Shown piece after piece: positions 50,559-60,265 of a stretch of 64,000 bases of DNA; position 1 is the first letter of the stretch; each line of letters begins with the position of its first letter. The stretch comes from UBA2112 sp964488555 (GTDB lineage: Bacteria > Patescibacteriota > Saccharimonadia > Saccharimonadales > Saccharimonadaceae). The notes beneath the pieces are model-generated. The model was given only the letters and a program-made list of their open reading frames with translations. It was not told the DNA's origin and did not search any database. Both the position numbers and the translations under genes were made by a program. The stretch covers positions 12,806-76,805 of the forward strand of contig CAZAUF010000006.1 of assembly GCA_964488555.1 (NCBI GenBank), given 5' to 3'.

Positions 50559-52244
50559 TTACAACAGTTCCAGATGTACGATTTTCGCCTCAATGCTGCG
50601 TCGTCCATTCCATTCATTGATAGTTGGTTGATACCATACAGTAATACGCGCACCTGGCTCTACAAAAAAATGTTCCGGCGCACTGAACGCCAACATATAC
50701 ATCTTCTGCCCTGAACTGCCCTCAAGTTCAAGCTTAACGTGTTGCGCATCGGCACCCATACGACGCTGGTTAAGTACCAATAGTCCTTCTGATTTCAACA
50801 CGGGTTGCATATTCCCATTTCCAAATGGCTCAAGTGTCTCCATCATTGCCACAAGCTCTTCAGTCAGGTGCTCAAGCTCTGCTATTGCATCCTCCTTGGG
50901 TAACAAAAGGAAATGCTGATTGAATAATTTTTTTGTTCGATAACACTCATTAACACGCTCTCGAAATTTCGCTATATTGCTCGTCGGTAGAGTTACGCCT
51001 GCAGCGAACTTGTGCCCTCCACCCTTCGTGATTATATCCTCGGCAGCACGAATTGCATCAGCTGCACTGAAGTCGCCATAGCTCCGCGCCGACCCTTTTG
51101 CTTCACTACCCATTTCTTCAAGCACAAATGTAGGTTTCATATATTTTTCCATTAGCTTTGCGGCGACAATTCCAATAATGCCATGACTCCAACCTGGACT
51201 ACTCACAACAAGCACGTCATCGTCTTTATAGTGCTCCGCCTGGAGGATGGCCTCACTGTATATTTTGTTTTGCTCAGCTTTTCTCGATGTATTTAAAACA
51301 TCGAGTTTTTGTGCCAGTTCAAGTGCAGTCTGCGAATCTTTAGCTCGCAGCAGGTCCAATGAATACTGTGCCGTTTCAAGCCTGCCTGCGGCGTTCATGC
51401 GTGGTCCTAGAGCGAATCCCAAGCTCCTTGCGTTTACTTTTTCAGGGGTAACACCCGCAACTGCCATCAATGCTTTTAGTCCCGGACGTCGCGTTTTTGC
51501 CAGCACTTTTAAACCCCAAAATACATTTGCACGATTTTCATTTGTAAGTTTTACAACGTCACAAACTGTTCCTAGAGCCACTAGATCCAACAACCACTTC
51601 TCCTGCCCCGCCTTTAGTCCATCCAGTTTAGTTTGTAATGCTTGAACCAATTTAAAAGCCACGCCGACTCCAGCGAGATCCAAAAACGGGTAAATCTTTC
51701 CGAGTTTTTTCGAACCATCTTTTAGCTCCAGCTCATCGTACTCAGCTGGATAATCTTGCAATAAACGTTTAGGATTAATTACTGCCACTGCAGGGGGTTG
51801 CGTTGAAGCGACATTATGATGATCAGTGACAATAACGTCCATATTTAGTTCATTTGCTCTAATGATTTCTTTCTCGCTGAGGCTGCCGCAGTCCACGGTT
51901 ATGATGAGGTCTGCACCTTGCGCAGCAATCTTTTCAATAGCATCAATCGTCAAGCCATATCCTTCGACAAACCTGTTTGGTATAAACGCACTCACATGTT
52001 TAAAACCAAAACCCTCTAATGCATCGAGTAGTAGTGTAGTTGCAGTCAAGCCATCAATATCGTAGTCGCCATAAATTATAATATTTTGTTGTTTTTTATG
52101 CGCCTCTACGAGTCTGTCGGTTGCTAGTTTCATATCCGGCAGCAAGAAAGGATCGTGCTTTGCGTCGTAACTAGGGTTCAAAAAAGCATCTCGCTTCTCT
52201 CCGACCAACCCACGAGCTCGGAGAATTTCTTCAAAAAGATTCAT
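50559..52244 (-). CDS. recJ: Single-stranded-DNA exonuclease RecJ
   Basis: 5'-3' ssDNA exonuclease for RecF recombination and repair. 561 residues: DHH motifs IIIYGDYDIDGLTATTLL (near residue 58), ITVDCGSLSEKEI, VIVTDHHNVASTQPPAVAVI, then DHHA1 with KGGGHKFAAGVTL (near residue 405) and the C-terminal OB-type domain. The ATG overlaps the stop of the HTH gene as TGATG; an adjacent GTG one codon earlier is possible. Confidence 0.95.
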   Translation of the reverse strand: MNLFEEILRARGLVGEKRDAFLNPSYDAKHDPFLLPDMKLATDRLVEAHKKQQNIIIYGDYDIDGLTATTLLLDALEGFGFKHVSAFIPNRFVEGYGLTIDAIEKIAAQGADLIITVDCGSLSEKEIIRANELNMDVIVTDHHNVASTQPPAVAVINPKRLLQDYPAEYDELELKDGSKKLGKIYPFLDLAGVGVAFKLVQALQTKLDGLKAGQEKWLLDLVALGTVCDVVKLTNENRANVFWGLKVLAKTRRPGLKALMAVAGVTPEKVNARSLGFALGPRMNAAGRLETAQYSLDLLRAKDSQTALELAQKLDVLNTSRKAEQNKIYSEAILQAEHYKDDDVLVVSSPGWSHGIIGIVAAKLMEKYMKPTFVLEEMGSEAKGSARSYGDFSAADAIRAAEDIITKGGGHKFAAGVTLPTSNIAKFRERVNECYRTKKLFNQHFLLLPKEDAIAELEHLTEELVAMMETLEPFGNGNMQPVLKSEGLLVLNQRRMGADAQHVKLELEGSSGQKMYMLAFSAPEHFFVEPGARITVWYQPTINEWNGRRSIEAKIVHLELL

Positions 52245-52543
52245 CACAAATCAGAGGCAGAGCGTTTTGGACGCGCTGACTGTTGCTGTGATTTTATAAC
52301 GATACTTTGCAGTTCTTTGAAGATAATGAATTGTTTATTCGTAGAGTAAATTTTCGTGTTGCCTTGCTTTTCACTCGTCAAAAACCCTACCTTTTCAAGC
52401 CTCTTCAATTCGCGCTGGATATTACCCGGATCTTCCTTTATCAGCTTAGCAAGGCCACGAACATGGGTACGAAAATCAGGATACTTAGCATAGACTACAA
52501 CAATCTTTCGTCGCACTCTTGAAGTAATAAAAACGTCTAGCAT
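52244..52543 (-). CDS. Small winged-helix transcriptional regulator
   Basis: 99 residues, ArsR/MarR-like winged helix: TSRVRRKIVVVYAKYPDFRT, recognition-helix region LAKLIKEDPGNIQRELKRLE, wing GFLTSEKQGNTKIYSTNKQF. No Cys metal site. GGGAG lies 3 nt before the ATG. It is translationally coupled (TGATG) to recJ; whether it controls recJ is unknown. Confidence 0.8.
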   Translation of the reverse strand: MLDVFITSRVRRKIVVVYAKYPDFRTHVRGLAKLIKEDPGNIQRELKRLEKVGFLTSEKQGNTKIYSTNKQFIIFKELQSIVIKSQQQSARPKRSASDL

Positions 52544-52629
52544 ATTCTCCCTTTTTTCCAGTGACTTGGCCCTTTGTTATTACCCATCTTACACTTTCTT
52601 ACAACAGTAAACAAGTGGATTTTTGAATT

Positions 52630-53289
52630 TCAACGCCAATTCAATACGATTTGGTTTATTTTCGCTATCGTTTCCTCACGTGTAGGCAAATCATTTTGAT
52701 CGTAATAATGATTCGTATCCAGATAGTTTGCTTTCACGTCTAAAATGTGAAGTTCATCAGCAACAAGATGGACCTTCTCTACAAGCTCAACGCTAGCTAC
52801 TGGTGCCGCGATAACCAGTCGTTGGACGCGTACAGGCTTTAGAAAATCAAGTGCAACGTCAAGAACTGTGATGTCGTTCAGCCCGTCGCCAACTAATATG
52901 ACTGTGTGGTCTTGAAGAAGGTTTTGGTCGATGACACCGCCATCCCCTATCAAGCGATTGATCTTTTGAAACGCTTGACGTTTCCGCTCTTCAAGATAGC
53001 CATGAAGCTCTGACCTGTACGCGCTAATCTCACTGTCAGCTAAGTTGCTATTGTATGTAAACTGTCCAGTCTGAGAGATGGCACCAAAGTTTTGATTTTC
53101 GCCAGGAACTTCGACATTTTCAGATAGCAACAATGTCAAAACACAGTGAAGCCGTTCTGCAATAGGTTCACCTACCGCTACTCCACCATCGCCAAGTGCC
53201 ACCACCGCAACGTTTTCATATCGATACTTATCAAACAATTGTCGCGCTAGTTGCTCACCCGCTTCAGCCCTGCTATGGAAATACATCAT
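52630..53289 (-). CDS. Phosphoribosyltransferase-fold protein
   Basis: 219 residues from MMYFHSRAEAGEQLARQLFD. Type I PRTase layout: VAVVALGDGGVAVGEPIAER (near residue 28, PPi loop region) and the PRPP-binding strand TVILVGDGLNDITVLDVALD (near residue 130; the acidic pair of the usual DDGxxTGxT is GDGLND here), then PVRVQRLVIAAPVASVELVE. The nearest pattern is the stand-alone 'phosphoribosyltransferase' of unknown substrate. Alternative earlier Met residues are open but extend into the promoter. Divergent from priA. Confidence 0.8.
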   Translation of the reverse strand: MMYFHSRAEAGEQLARQLFDKYRYENVAVVALGDGGVAVGEPIAERLHCVLTLLLSENVEVPGENQNFGAISQTGQFTYNSNLADSEISAYRSELHGYLEERKRQAFQKINRLIGDGGVIDQNLLQDHTVILVGDGLNDITVLDVALDFLKPVRVQRLVIAAPVASVELVEKVHLVADELHILDVKANYLDTNHYYDQNDLPTREETIAKINQIVLNWR

Positions 53290-53384
53290 GTTACTTATCA
53301 TTCTAAACCACTTTCTCCCTACGAGGAACCCATCATGCTCATGTTGTAGCAAAGTTCCAGCAGTTCACTAAAGTCAGTCTAACG

Positions 53385-53390
53385 TATAAT
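53385..53390 (+). promoter_or_regulatory. priA -10 element (leaderless start)
   Basis: TATAAT, 6 nt (GGAGGC), ATG. The GGAGG is 1 nt from the ATG, too close to act as a normal ribosome site. Confidence 0.55.
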
Positions 53391-53396
53391 GGAGGC

Positions 53397-55334
53397 ATGC
53401 ATTACTACGAGGTGGCTCCACTGCAGATTATTCGACAAAATAGTCATGTTTTTACATATGCACACGAAGAGAAACTAAAAATAGGCCTTGTTGTCTTAGT
53501 CGAGGTTGGACGTCGACAGATTCCTGGCATCATTTTACGAGAGGTTAACCGTCCTGAATACGTGACAAAACCTATCATATCCATCATTGAAAAAACTCCT
53601 ATCCCGAAACCGCTGTTAGAGCTTTCCGCCTGGATAAGTACTTACTATGTCACTCATTTTGCCACCGTCTTACAAAGTGTACTGCCACGTGGCATCCACA
53701 GAGTGCGAAGAAGTCGCAATACAAAATCAAAAGTCGCTCTACGCCAACGAACAAATATTGTATTCAATAAGGATCAGTTGCATGCGCTTGAAACTATCGA
53801 CAAAATGTCGCCTGGTACCGCCCTCCTGCACGGAGTGACTGGCTCAGGCAAAACACGTGTATATATCGAGGCAGCCAGGAGAGTCCTGAGTACGGGCAGA
53901 TCAGTCATAGTCCTTGTACCGGAGATTGCACTGACCACACAAGTCGTCGATGAGTTTTCTGCATTTTTCGAAGACATTATCCTTACTCACTCCAAGCAAA
54001 CAGAGGCAGAGCGTCACCTGGCATGGCAAACCGCATTAAATAGCACAGTACCGCGAATTATTGTCGGGCCTCGATCGGCCCTTTTCATGCCGCTCAATGA
54101 TATTGGTATGATTATTGTGGACGAAGCACATGAACCAAGCCTCAAGCAAGAGCAGTCTCCTCGTTACTCTGCCCTACGTGCTGCGAGCGTGCTTGCAAAT
54201 GCTCACCAAGCTAAAGTTATCCTTGGGAGTGCCACACCCTCAGTTGCCGACTACTACCTTGCGCTGTCGTCGAAGCGACCGATCATAGAGATGTCGTCGA
54301 AAGCACGCAAAACACAAGCTCCAAAAGTTATCACGGTAGACATGACTAAACGCCAGCATTTCTCTCGACATCGATTCCTGTCCAATACTCTTTTGGAGCA
54401 CATCGAGCAAACGCTTGTCGCGGGTCATCAGGTACTCATATTTCATAATCGTCGTGGCAGTGCTAGTACGACATTGTGTGAAGATTGTGGCTGGCAAGCA
54501 ACCTGCGCGCGCTGCTTTGTACCCCTCACCTTGCACGCAGACCACCATAAATTGCGCTGCCACATATGTGGACATAGCGAAAAGGTGTCGACCAATTGTC
54601 CTGTGTGTCGCAACCCCCGCATCATCCACAAGGGAATAGGTACGAAACTGGTAGAAACGGAACTTGCTAAGCTTTTTCCACACGCTACCATAGGACGATT
54701 TGACGGAGACAACACTACCGAACAAACCCTCGATATTCGCTATAAAGAGCTCTATAGCGGATCCATTAACCTTATAATTGGTACTCAAGTCGTAGCAAAG
54801 GGTCTCGACTTACCTCACCTTCGATCGGTAGGTGTCATTCAAGCAGACGCTGGATTGAGTTTGCCTGACTTCATTTCACCGGAACGTACTTTTCAACTTC
54901 TTGCTCAGGTAGTCGGACGAGTGGGACGTAGTGATCATCCCACGTCAGTCGTCGTCCAAAGCTATCAACCTTCTCATCCGGCTATAGTCGATGGTTTATC
55001 CCAAGACTTTTTGGCATTTTACGAAAAAGCGATCCAAGAACGTCAGCAAGCAAACTTTCCCCCGTTTACTTTTCTGCTGAAATTGACATGTACTTACAAG
55101 ACCGAAGGTATTGCCATCAGAAACGCTCAACAACTCGCCGATATCCTCCGCTCAAAAATACACCATAGCGTTGAGATTCTTGGTCCGACTCCGGCATTTT
55201 ATGAAAGACAACGCGACACATATAGGTGGCAACTGATACTCAAGTCAAAGAAAAGATCACATCTGACCGACGCACTCCAACACCTTCCGTCGACTAATTG
55301 GCAATTTGAATTAGATCCTATCAGCCTGCTCTGA
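53397..55334 (+). CDS. priA: Primosomal replication-restart helicase PriA
   Basis: Reloads the replisome at stalled forks. 645 residues (E. coli 732): N-terminal 3'BD/WH region, Walker A LLHGVTGSGKTRVYIEA (near residue 143), DEAH box MIIVDEAHEPSLKQEQ, SAT-like ILGSATPSVADYY, and the zinc-binding Cys cluster LCEDCGWQATCARCFVPLTL...LRCHICGH...NCPVCRN (eight Cys, ~360-405). Helicase motif V and VI as GTQVVAKGLDLPHLRSVGVI and QVVGRVGRSDHPTSV. Confidence 0.95.
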   Translation: MHYYEVAPLQIIRQNSHVFTYAHEEKLKIGLVVLVEVGRRQIPGIILREVNRPEYVTKPIISIIEKTPIPKPLLELSAWISTYYVTHFATVLQSVLPRGIHRVRRSRNTKSKVALRQRTNIVFNKDQLHALETIDKMSPGTALLHGVTGSGKTRVYIEAARRVLSTGRSVIVLVPEIALTTQVVDEFSAFFEDIILTHSKQTEAERHLAWQTALNSTVPRIIVGPRSALFMPLNDIGMIIVDEAHEPSLKQEQSPRYSALRAASVLANAHQAKVILGSATPSVADYYLALSSKRPIIEMSSKARKTQAPKVITVDMTKRQHFSRHRFLSNTLLEHIEQTLVAGHQVLIFHNRRGSASTTLCEDCGWQATCARCFVPLTLHADHHKLRCHICGHSEKVSTNCPVCRNPRIIHKGIGTKLVETELAKLFPHATIGRFDGDNTTEQTLDIRYKELYSGSINLIIGTQVVAKGLDLPHLRSVGVIQADAGLSLPDFISPERTFQLLAQVVGRVGRSDHPTSVVVQSYQPSHPAIVDGLSQDFLAFYEKAIQERQQANFPPFTFLLKLTCTYKTEGIAIRNAQQLADILRSKIHHSVEILGPTPAFYERQRDTYRWQLILKSKKRSHLTDALQHLPSTNWQFELDPISLL

Positions 55335-55363
55335 TCGCATCTGATATACTGGTAATAACTCCA

Positions 55364-55939
55364 ATGAAAAAAGAAGATATAATCACTCTGCCAAACCCAC
55401 ACCTACGGCAAAAATCCCGTAAGGTTTTGGCTGTGACCGATGATATTCAAACCGTCATACAAGAAATGACTGATGCTGCACTCGATTGGGAAGATTCAAG
55501 ACCGCATGAAATCAGTGCCGCACTCGCTGCTGTGCAGATTGATCGTTTAGAGCGTATAGTCATCATACGTACTGATTTTGAACATAAGGATAATCGAGAG
55601 TTCACTACTCTCATTAATCCTGAAATTGTGAAGTACGAGGGTGATGTGGTGACTGACTATGAGGGGTGTTTGAGTGTCAAAAACATCTATGGTAAGGTTC
55701 CTCGACATACTAAAATACGTGTAAAAGCACTCAATGCAAAAGGTGAGCCAATACGCTTCAAAGCTGATGGTTTCTTAGCTCGAGTAATCCAACATGAGGT
55801 CGACCACACCAAGGGCATTGTGTTCGTTGATCACATCAGGTACGACGAAGAGGCATTCTATGAGCTCGATGAAAGTGGCGAACTTCGACCGATAGATTAC
55901 GAAGTAGCGATTACCGCTGGCAACCTTTTCGATGACTAA
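55364..55939 (+). CDS. def: Peptide deformylase (AAVQ variant)
   Basis: Metalloenzyme removing formyl from nascent Met. 191 residues: motif 1 ISAALAAVQIDRLE (family GxGLAAxQ; the usual Gly residues and Pro are changed), motif 2 YEGCLSVKNIYG (metal Cys, near residue 104) and motif 3 IQHEVDHTKGIVF (two His and Glu, near residue 145). All metal ligands are kept. TATACT lies 13 nt before the ATG. The end overlaps fmt by 8 nt. Confidence 0.9.
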   Translation: MKKEDIITLPNPHLRQKSRKVLAVTDDIQTVIQEMTDAALDWEDSRPHEISAALAAVQIDRLERIVIIRTDFEHKDNREFTTLINPEIVKYEGDVVTDYEGCLSVKNIYGKVPRHTKIRVKALNAKGEPIRFKADGFLARVIQHEVDHTKGIVFVDHIRYDEEAFYELDESGELRPIDYEVAITAGNLFDD

Positions 55940-56858
55940 AGTTATATATTTCGGTAATGAGCGTCTCGTCAGCGGTTTAGAAAAAACCGACGCACCTATA
56001 TTGCGTGGACTTATTGACCGCGGATACAACGTCGTAGCTATCGTCTCACACTATTCAGATAGTAAATCACGTAATCAACGGAAGTTAGAGGTTGCTTCTG
56101 TTGCCGCGGAACATAACATCCCGCTCTTTACCCCATCTCGACCGAGTGAAATCATCGGTGAGCTGCGCAAATTACAAGCAAACGTGGGCGTCTTGGTTGC
56201 TTACGGACGTATTATTAGCCAAGAAATCATTGATCTTTTTCCAAATGGTATCATCAACATCCATCCCTCGCTCTTGCCAAGCTACAGAGGACCGACACCG
56301 ATAGAAAGTGCTATACTGCACGGCGATCGAGAAACAGGTGTGTCTATTATGCAACTCAGTGCCGGTATGGATGAAGGTCCTGTATATGGGCAGTACGCCA
56401 TCACCATGACAGGTGCTGAATCCAAGACCGAACTATACCATAGGATCGTCACTGTTTCGACTGAATTATTTTTTGAGCTCTTTCCTGCTATCATCGACGG
56501 GTCGCTCCAGCCGACACCCCAGGATGACAGCACGGTCACATATAGCAAGCTTATTACTAAAGATGACGGTATTATCGACTGGCACAAGCCAGCTACCCTG
56601 ATAGAACGTGAAGTCCGCGCCTACTACGGATGGCCTCAAAGCAGAACTGTTCTTGGTGATATGGAAGTCATCATTACAAAGGCTCATGTAGAATCAGGAC
56701 ATGCTGGGGTCGGCACTTTGGTGTCGCCCTCCTCGGATAGCCTGCTGATTGGAACGGGCGAAGACTTGCTAGCTATAGATAGCCTCAAACCTTCAGGCAA
56801 AAAAGAAATGCCAGTATCGGCATTTCTTTCGGGATATCGCTCTCGCCTACCGCTTTAA
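55932..56858 (+). CDS. fmt: Methionyl-tRNA formyltransferase
   Basis: Formylates initiator Met-tRNA. 308 residues with the formyl-transferase core (IINIHPSLLPSYRGPTPIES near residue 112, catalytic Asn/His/Asp and GVSIMQLSAGMDEGPVYGQY) and the C-terminal OB-like domain (KPATLIEREVRAYYGWPQSR). The N-terminal SLLKS-like loop is not obvious. Overlaps def, a standard pairing. Convergent with 56855. Confidence 0.95.
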   Translation: MTKVIYFGNERLVSGLEKTDAPILRGLIDRGYNVVAIVSHYSDSKSRNQRKLEVASVAAEHNIPLFTPSRPSEIIGELRKLQANVGVLVAYGRIISQEIIDLFPNGIINIHPSLLPSYRGPTPIESAILHGDRETGVSIMQLSAGMDEGPVYGQYAITMTGAESKTELYHRIVTVSTELFFELFPAIIDGSLQPTPQDDSTVTYSKLITKDDGIIDWHKPATLIEREVRAYYGWPQSRTVLGDMEVIITKAHVESGHAGVGTLVSPSSDSLLIGTGEDLLAIDSLKPSGKKEMPVSAFLSGYRSRLPL

Positions 56859-57301
56859 GCCGCAGGTGGCTGCGTATCCGCTCCTCCACCCAGAATCGCA
56901 TCTTTATTGGACATGATTTCAGCCTTTAACTCTTCTAGAACGCTCTTTACAACATCACGGTAATCAGGTCGGTTAACCTCAAGCCACTTCGTCGCCACAT
57001 ATTCAGACTTCAGATTGGGATCTGCAGGATCAAGTCTAAGTGCCTGTTGCATCCTCTTGAATATCTCATCACCGGTGTAATCTTGTACGTGAACGGCAAG
57101 CCAGTTGTCGATGACCGCCTGGTCTTTATCGATTATTTTTTCAAACTCTTCGAGTTGCTGATCGCTCAGACCCTCGGACAGCCGCGTACCTACGCGAAGT
57201 TCTAGCTCTTCGTAGATATGCTGCAAAAACGCTTGTTTTTGATCGTCGGGCATATCATTGAGCCCAATGTCTGCTAAAAATTTGTCGTCTAGTTGAAACA
57301 T
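56855..57301 (-). CDS. DUF5663-like protein, two-domain paralogue
   Basis: 148 residues. Central segment DKDQAVIDNWLAVHVQDYTG resembles the W-(I/L)-A-x-HV-x-DY block of the 96-residue protein at 8802, and a second copy-like segment KWLEVNRPDYRDVVKSVLEE follows ~40 residues later. Acidic, helical, no membrane segment. Tentatively DUF5663, function unknown. It follows infB on the same strand (45-nt gap upstream is the infB end), suggesting co-expression with IF-2. Stop overlaps the convergent fmt stop by 4 nt. Confidence 0.72.
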   Translation of the reverse strand: MFQLDDKFLADIGLNDMPDDQKQAFLQHIYEELELRVGTRLSEGLSDQQLEEFEKIIDKDQAVIDNWLAVHVQDYTGDEIFKRMQQALRLDPADPNLKSEYVATKWLEVNRPDYRDVVKSVLEELKAEIMSNKDAILGGGADTQPPAA

Positions 57302-57346
57302 TGTATCTCCTTACCCTCCAGTATACACCACCATGGCAATTATCAA

Positions 57347-59116
57347 TTAGGGTAACCTGCGTTTTAATAATTCTCGTGTGAAAAGCTCTAATGTGTCACC
57401 GACTTCAAGGAGGAGTTTTTTCTCTGTCGCCAAGTTTAGTCCACACATCTCTCCTTCAAACACTTCTTTAGCCTCTTGCTGCTCTCTTTGAACACTCGTC
57501 ACTTCAACTTCTGCCACCTGTTCACCATCTCGTTTAACGCGTGCTTTTACTCCGGGAACTACCTTGCCACTCGTTACTTCTCCACCCGCAATGACCGAAT
57601 CCTTCAAAGTCCGAAAAACACCCTTTATAGTGAGTGTGCCCACTTCCGTCTCCACAACTTCAGGAGCAAGCATTTGCTCCATAGTGTGACGTGCATCATC
57701 AAGAAGCTCATAAATCACCTTATACAATCGTACTTGGATCTTGTCGCGCGTTGCAAGGCGTTTTACGGCAGGAGGCAGTTCGACATTGAATCCATAAATA
57801 ATAGTTTCGCCATCTGCAGCTAGACGTATATCGTTTTCCGATATGTTACCGACACCACTACCAATCACACGTACTGTCACCTCTCCACCCGCATCTAGCA
57901 GTCGAAGACTATCTATAACAGAGGTTAACGATCCTTGTACATCAGCCTTGACGATTACTTTCAGTTCTTGAGATTCTCGTTTTTGTGTCATCATTTTCAG
58001 TAAATCAGCACCTGTCACATTCGTGCTGGCCGCCGCTCGTTCACGCTCAATACGCGCTTTCTCCGTTTGATGACGTGCCTCTTTCTCGCTTTTAACGATG
58101 CTGAATTCGTCACCAAATTGAGGCAACTCTTTGAAGCCTGTAACCGTAACAGGGGTCGAAGGGCCAGCTTTTTTCAGCGGCTTTCCTTGAAAATCAAGCA
58201 AGGTTCGCACCTTGCCGTATGCCACGCCCGCCACGAGAAAGTGGCCCGGCTTTAACTCTCCTTGCTCAATTAGTAGACCTACAACTGAACCACGCCCTTG
58301 CTCGGTATGAGCTTCAATGACCAAACCAGCAGCCGGTACATCAATGTCGGCCTTTAATTCTTCGAGATCTGACACGAGGAGTACCATATCGAGTAATTTA
58401 TCGATATTTTGACCGGTTTTCGCACTAACTTCGACCATAACCGTATCTCCTCCCCACTCTTCAGGATTCAAGTCATACTCAGTTGCGAGCTGTGTTTTGA
58501 CCATCTGCGCATTGGCGGTCTCTTTATCTATCTTATTGATTGCGACCACGATTTTTGCGTTTGCACTTCGTGCGAATCGAATTGCTTCGACTGTCTGTGG
58601 CTTTACGCCATCATCTGCTGCGACAACTATAATAACGACATCTGTTAGTACGGCCCCGTGCTGTCTCAAGGCAGCAAAAGCCTCATGCCCGGGAGTGTCC
58701 AAAAGAGTAATCATACGATCACCCCGCCTGGTCTGATACGCGCTAATATGCTGCGTTATACCCCCAGCTTCCGTGTCGGCAGTTTTTGTCTGTAAGATAG
58801 CATCAAGCAAGCTCGTTTTGCCATGATCAACATGTCCCATCACCGCTACGATAGGTGGGCGATCAACCGCATCAATCGATAATTCGTGTGCCTTTCGAGC
58901 TGGTATCGATGCGGCCTCCTTTTTCTGGACTTCAACATCCATGCCCAGCTCTTCGACGATAATTTGAGCCGTTTCAAAGTCGATACGCTGATTAATTGTC
59001 GCAACGATACCGTTCTTAAATAACTCACCTATAAGGGTTGTAACTGGAATGTTGAGCGTCTCCGCCAGTTCGCCCACGGTAATCGATTCTGTGATAGCGA
59101 TTACTTTCTCTGCCAT
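57347..59116 (-). CDS. infB: Translation initiation factor IF-2 (short)
   Basis: GTPase that places fMet-tRNA in the P site. 589 residues: short IF2N domain (~10-60), then G1 AVMGHVDHGKTSLLDAIL at ~91, G2/G3 TLLDTPGHEAFAAL, G4 VAINKIDKET, G5 VSAKTG, and domains II-IV ending in ELFTRELLKRRLP. The long N-terminal extension of enterics is absent. AAGGAG lies 8-9 nt before the ATG. Confidence 0.97.
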   Translation of the reverse strand: MAEKVIAITESITVGELAETLNIPVTTLIGELFKNGIVATINQRIDFETAQIIVEELGMDVEVQKKEAASIPARKAHELSIDAVDRPPIVAVMGHVDHGKTSLLDAILQTKTADTEAGGITQHISAYQTRRGDRMITLLDTPGHEAFAALRQHGAVLTDVVIIVVAADDGVKPQTVEAIRFARSANAKIVVAINKIDKETANAQMVKTQLATEYDLNPEEWGGDTVMVEVSAKTGQNIDKLLDMVLLVSDLEELKADIDVPAAGLVIEAHTEQGRGSVVGLLIEQGELKPGHFLVAGVAYGKVRTLLDFQGKPLKKAGPSTPVTVTGFKELPQFGDEFSIVKSEKEARHQTEKARIERERAAASTNVTGADLLKMMTQKRESQELKVIVKADVQGSLTSVIDSLRLLDAGGEVTVRVIGSGVGNISENDIRLAADGETIIYGFNVELPPAVKRLATRDKIQVRLYKVIYELLDDARHTMEQMLAPEVVETEVGTLTIKGVFRTLKDSVIAGGEVTSGKVVPGVKARVKRDGEQVAEVEVTSVQREQQEAKEVFEGEMCGLNLATEKKLLLEVGDTLELFTRELLKRRLP

Positions 59117-59194
59117 GAAAAACGCTCCTTTCCATATCTGTTAATCGTTGTTATTTATGCATCATACGTTGTTAATTAAACATCGTAATATTCG

Positions 59195-60265
59195 TTACTT
59201 TTTCTTGCTCAGACTCAGTGAGATCTTACGGCCTTCCTTTTCGATATCTAGGATAACGAACTTTTTGCGATCGTTCAAAGTGAATACTTTTTCGGGATCA
59301 GCATTCTCTCCCTCGCCTAGTTCGCTAACATGTACTAACGCCTCGACTGCAGGACTAATCTGAACAAATGCTCCAAATGGAGTAATCCGTGTTACTGTGC
59401 CTTCAACTGTATCGCCAGTCTTGAACTTCTCTACCTCATCCAACCATGGATCCTGGGTGAGCTGCTTAATCGATAGACTAAGGCGATCTTTGTCAATTGA
59501 AATTATTTTTGCTTCGACCGTATCGCCAACCTTTACGTAATCAGCAGGATTACTGACACGCTCCCAGCTAATCTCGCTGATGTGAATCAAGCCTTCAATC
59601 CCATCAACGTTCACGAACGCTCCATAATCAACGACACCCGTAACGACACCCGTGACCGTATTACCGATCTTTAGGCTCTTGAATCTTTCGGCAAGACCAT
59701 CTTTGACGGCTTCTTTCTCACTGAAGATCAACTTGTTTGCCTTGCGATCGCTATCCAAGATGCGAACCTTCAACTCTTTCCCGATCAGGCCGTTCAAGCG
59801 CTGTAAAATTTCATCTTTGTCACTGCTACCCACTCGTGGATAGTGCTCGGCAGAGAGTTGAGAGACTGGCAAGAAGCCACGAACACCTTCGTATTCGACG
59901 AGCATACCGCCACGGTTAGCATCGTATGGGACAACCTCTATAATTTCACCCGCCTCTTGCTTAGCAGCTACCTCTTCCCAACCTCGATCCTTGGCTGCTT
60001 TGCGCAGGCTCAATAGGGAGTAGCCGTTATCCAGCTCAGCGTCCACGACACTCGCCGTTACTTCATCGCCCTCATTAAGCGCGCGTGAGAAGCCCACTTC
60101 TCGACGTGGAACAAATCCTACGCCTTGTGCACCAAGGTCTATTAAAACCTCGTGCTTGCGCAAAGAAAGCACCTTACCGGTGATAATTTCACCTGCTGTT
60201 AGTTGTTTGACGCTTGCATCAGCCTGTGCGAGCAAGTCATCCATTGTTATTGTGGCATTAGCCAT
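59195..60265 (-). CDS. rpsA: Ribosomal protein bS1, four S1 repeats
   Basis: RNA-binding protein that helps mRNA load on the 30S. 356 residues from MANATITMDDLLAQ with four S1 motifs: VLSLRKHEVLIDLGAQGVGF, YDANRGGMLVEYEGVRGFLP, GVVTGVVDYGAFVNVDGIEG and GTVTRITPFGAFVQISPAVE. E. coli has six. GGAAGGAG lies 13 nt before the ATG, with a small hairpin (AGTCT/AGACT) between them. Upstream in-frame GTG is rejected because the ribosome site would lie inside it. Confidence 0.9.
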   Translation of the reverse strand: MANATITMDDLLAQADASVKQLTAGEIITGKVLSLRKHEVLIDLGAQGVGFVPRREVGFSRALNEGDEVTASVVDAELDNGYSLLSLRKAAKDRGWEEVAAKQEAGEIIEVVPYDANRGGMLVEYEGVRGFLPVSQLSAEHYPRVGSSDKDEILQRLNGLIGKELKVRILDSDRKANKLIFSEKEAVKDGLAERFKSLKIGNTVTGVVTGVVDYGAFVNVDGIEGLIHISEISWERVSNPADYVKVGDTVEAKIISIDKDRLSLSIKQLTQDPWLDEVEKFKTGDTVEGTVTRITPFGAFVQISPAVEALVHVSELGEGENADPEKVFTLNDRKKFVILDIEKEGRKISLSLSKKK

